From Bacteroidota bacterium (GTDB lineage Bacteria; Bacteroidota; Bacteroidia; Chitinophagales; Chitinophagaceae), in assembly GCA_023429985.1 (NCBI GenBank), contig JAEZCV010000199.1, forward strand, positions 1 to 7,175: a DNA stretch of 7,175 bases, written 5' to 3'. Positions 5,864 through 7,175 of this stretch are shown here, one piece after another (position 1 is the first letter of the stretch; each line of letters starts with the position of its first letter). The translations under genes were made by a program, and so were the position numbers. Below the pieces are notes generated by a model. The model worked only from the letters and a program-made list of their open reading frames with translations, made no database searches and had not been told where the DNA came from.

Positions 5864-7175
5864 TTAATTAGGCTGAAGTGGATTTTTCCATCCTTTTTCT
5901 TCCTGTTCGCGGTGGCAAAGTTCAACTGAAACCTTGTATTTGTTATGAAGATGCCGTGCCAAAGCATCGGCAGCATACACACTTCGGTGTTGTCCACCTG
6001 TACATCCAAAATTCACACATAAACTGTCAAACCCACGCTTGATGTATTCTTCAACCGATATATCAACAATGTCGAAAACACTGTTGAGAAAATCTTCCAT
6101 CCTGGTTTGTCTTTCCAGGTATTCGATCACCGGTTTATCGCGGCCATGAATTTCCTTATATTCTACATGACGCCCCGGATTGTCAATGCCACGACAGTCG
6201 AAAACAAATCCGCCGCCATTGCCCGAATTATCATGTGGTATGCCTTTTCTATAGGAGAAGCTGCAGATCTTCACTACCAGTGTTGTAATTTCATTTGCCT
6301 GGATGGGAGTAAACCTTTGGATCACTTCTTCCTCAATACATAAGTTCATCACCCGCCGGAACTCCGGCACAACAATTCCCAGGCTGTTGTTCTCAACAAA
6401 CCATTTCAGGTTTTTTAAGGCAAGCGGAATGCTGGTAAGAAATTGAGCCTTCCTTTCAAACAATCCCCTGAAACCATAAGCGCCCAATACCTGCAATAAT
6501 CTTATTAGAACATAACCATTGTACTGGCTGCGGAAAACTTCTTTATCCAGCGACATATTAGTAACCGAATCAAATGAATCCATGTAATCATCCAGTAATT
6601 TTTCTTTCCAGTCGTCGGGAAGATTTGCTCTTGCCTGCCAGATGATGCTGGCTGCATCATATTGGGGAGCACCTTTCATACCACCCTGGTAATCGATAAA
6701 ATAAACCTGGCCATCATCCTTTACCATAATGTTGCGGCTCTGGAAATCGCGGAACATGAAAAATTTATATTCCGTATGAGTGAGGTAGTTGCTTAATGCT
6801 TCAAAATCGTCTATCAGCTTTTGCTTGTCGTAGGGCTTGCGCAAGGCATCTAAAAAATAATATTTAAAGTACAGCAGGTCGGCCATAATTGCCTGCTTGC
6901 CAAATTCCTTGTTGGTAAGGCACCGGTCGTAATCCAGTCCGTCATCGCCTTCCACCTGTAACCTTGCCAGCTGGTGCAGACTTTCGCGGAAAAGATTGTA
7001 AACATCGCGGGTGGTACCTTTCTCCTCCAGAACATCCAGCAGGGAAACATCGCCCAGATCTTCCTGCAGGTAAATGGTTTCATCTTCACTGATGGCAAAA
7101 ATGGAGGGCACATGAAGATCCAGCGTTTTAAAATGCTCTGAAAAATAAATGAAAGTGCGGTTTTCTTTAATGTTC
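5864..7175 (-). CDS. AmgK-like sugar kinase fused to a RapZ C-terminal domain, 5'-truncated by the window edge
   Basis: The frame stays open to the window edge (first complete codon at 7174), so the GTG at 7111 is internal. The codons before it encode NRTFIYFSEHFKTLDLH, which continues into VPSIFAISEDETIYLQEDLGD as in AmgK-type kinases. About 436 residues are visible; numbering starts at the 7174 codon. Residues 1 to about 290 are an aminoglycoside-phosphotransferase-like kinase. Its catalytic loop FRDFQSRN has Asp143 and Asn148, and the metal-binding IDYQGG has Asp161, matching AmgK, the MurNAc/GlcNAc 1-kinase that feeds MurU. Residues about 297-430 match the RapZ C-terminal domain: SFSYRKGIPHD, FVFDCRGIDNPGRH and GCTGGQHRSV (390-399). 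The Walker-type nucleotide-binding N-terminal half of RapZ is absent from the visible part. In E. coli this domain binds glucosamine-6-phosphate and regulatory RNAs; here it may sense an amino sugar and tune the kinase, which is inference. The missing N-terminus probably holds the start of the kinase lobe. Confidence 0.88.
   Translation of the reverse strand, partial: NIKENRTFIYFSEHFKTLDLHVPSIFAISEDETIYLQEDLGDVSLLDVLEEKGTTRDVYNLFRESLHQLARLQVEGDDGLDYDRCLTNKEFGKQAIMADLLYFKYYFLDALRKPYDKQKLIDDFEALSNYLTHTEYKFFMFRDFQSRNIMVKDDGQVYFIDYQGGMKGAPQYDAASIIWQARANLPDDWKEKLLDDYMDSFDSVTNMSLDKEVFRSQYNGYVLIRLLQVLGAYGFRGLFERKAQFLTSIPLALKNLKWFVENNSLGIVVPEFRRVMNLCIEEEVIQRFTPIQANEITTLVVKICSFSYRKGIPHDNSGNGGGFVFDCRGIDNPGRHVEYKEIHGRDKPVIEYLERQTRMEDFLNSVFDIVDISVEEYIKRGFDSLCVNFGCTGGQHRSVYAADALARHLHNKYKVSVELCHREQEEKGWKNPLQPN

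Noticed and set aside
1..7175. CRISPR array, insertion sequence, tRNA, rRNA or phage genes
   Set aside because: No spaced direct repeats, transposase-like frames, terminal repeats or RNA-gene-like structures were seen; genes are dense and housekeeping-like.

Overview
The window looks like chromosomal DNA of a member of the Bacteroidota, perhaps near the Chitinophagaceae or Sphingobacteria. This is inferred from moderately AT-rich composition, mostly weak Shine-Dalgarno sequences, an exported GH37 trehalase, an M1 peptidase of the HEFGH / GGMEYP type with the C-terminal 'LDPDKKLPDQNRKNN' ending, and a sugar kinase fused to a RapZ C-terminal domain. No mobile element, CRISPR array, tRNA or rRNA is visible, and codon use looks even throughout. 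The two outermost genes are both cut by the window edges.

Layout, left to right. The plus strand carries the 3' part of a RidA-family deaminase gene (1-333) followed by a clear intrinsic terminator (354-375). Next come a periplasmic trehalase (398-1933) and a calcineurin-like metallophosphoesterase (1930-3039). These last two overlap by four bases if the phosphoesterase starts at TTG 1930. A long perfect inverted repeat (3027-3050) closes this unit and also faces the convergent minus-strand gene. The minus strand, read right to left, carries a kinase-RapZ fusion gene (5864 to beyond 7175), then 17 bp downstream a MurU-like sugar-1-phosphate nucleotidyltransferase (5106-5846), then after a 105 bp gap a secreted M1 metallopeptidase (3054-5000).

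How the genes may work together. The kinase and nucleotidyltransferase form a tight pair resembling AmgK-MurU, which in Pseudomonas converts free amino sugars (MurNAc, GlcNAc) through the 1-phosphate to UDP-sugars during cell-wall recycling. The fused RapZ C-terminal domain is the most striking feature. In E. coli that domain senses glucosamine-6-phosphate and controls GlmS synthesis, so here an amino-sugar sensor may be physically attached to the salvage kinase. The trehalase would split periplasmic trehalose into glucose; the substrate of the co-transcribed phosphoesterase is unknown.
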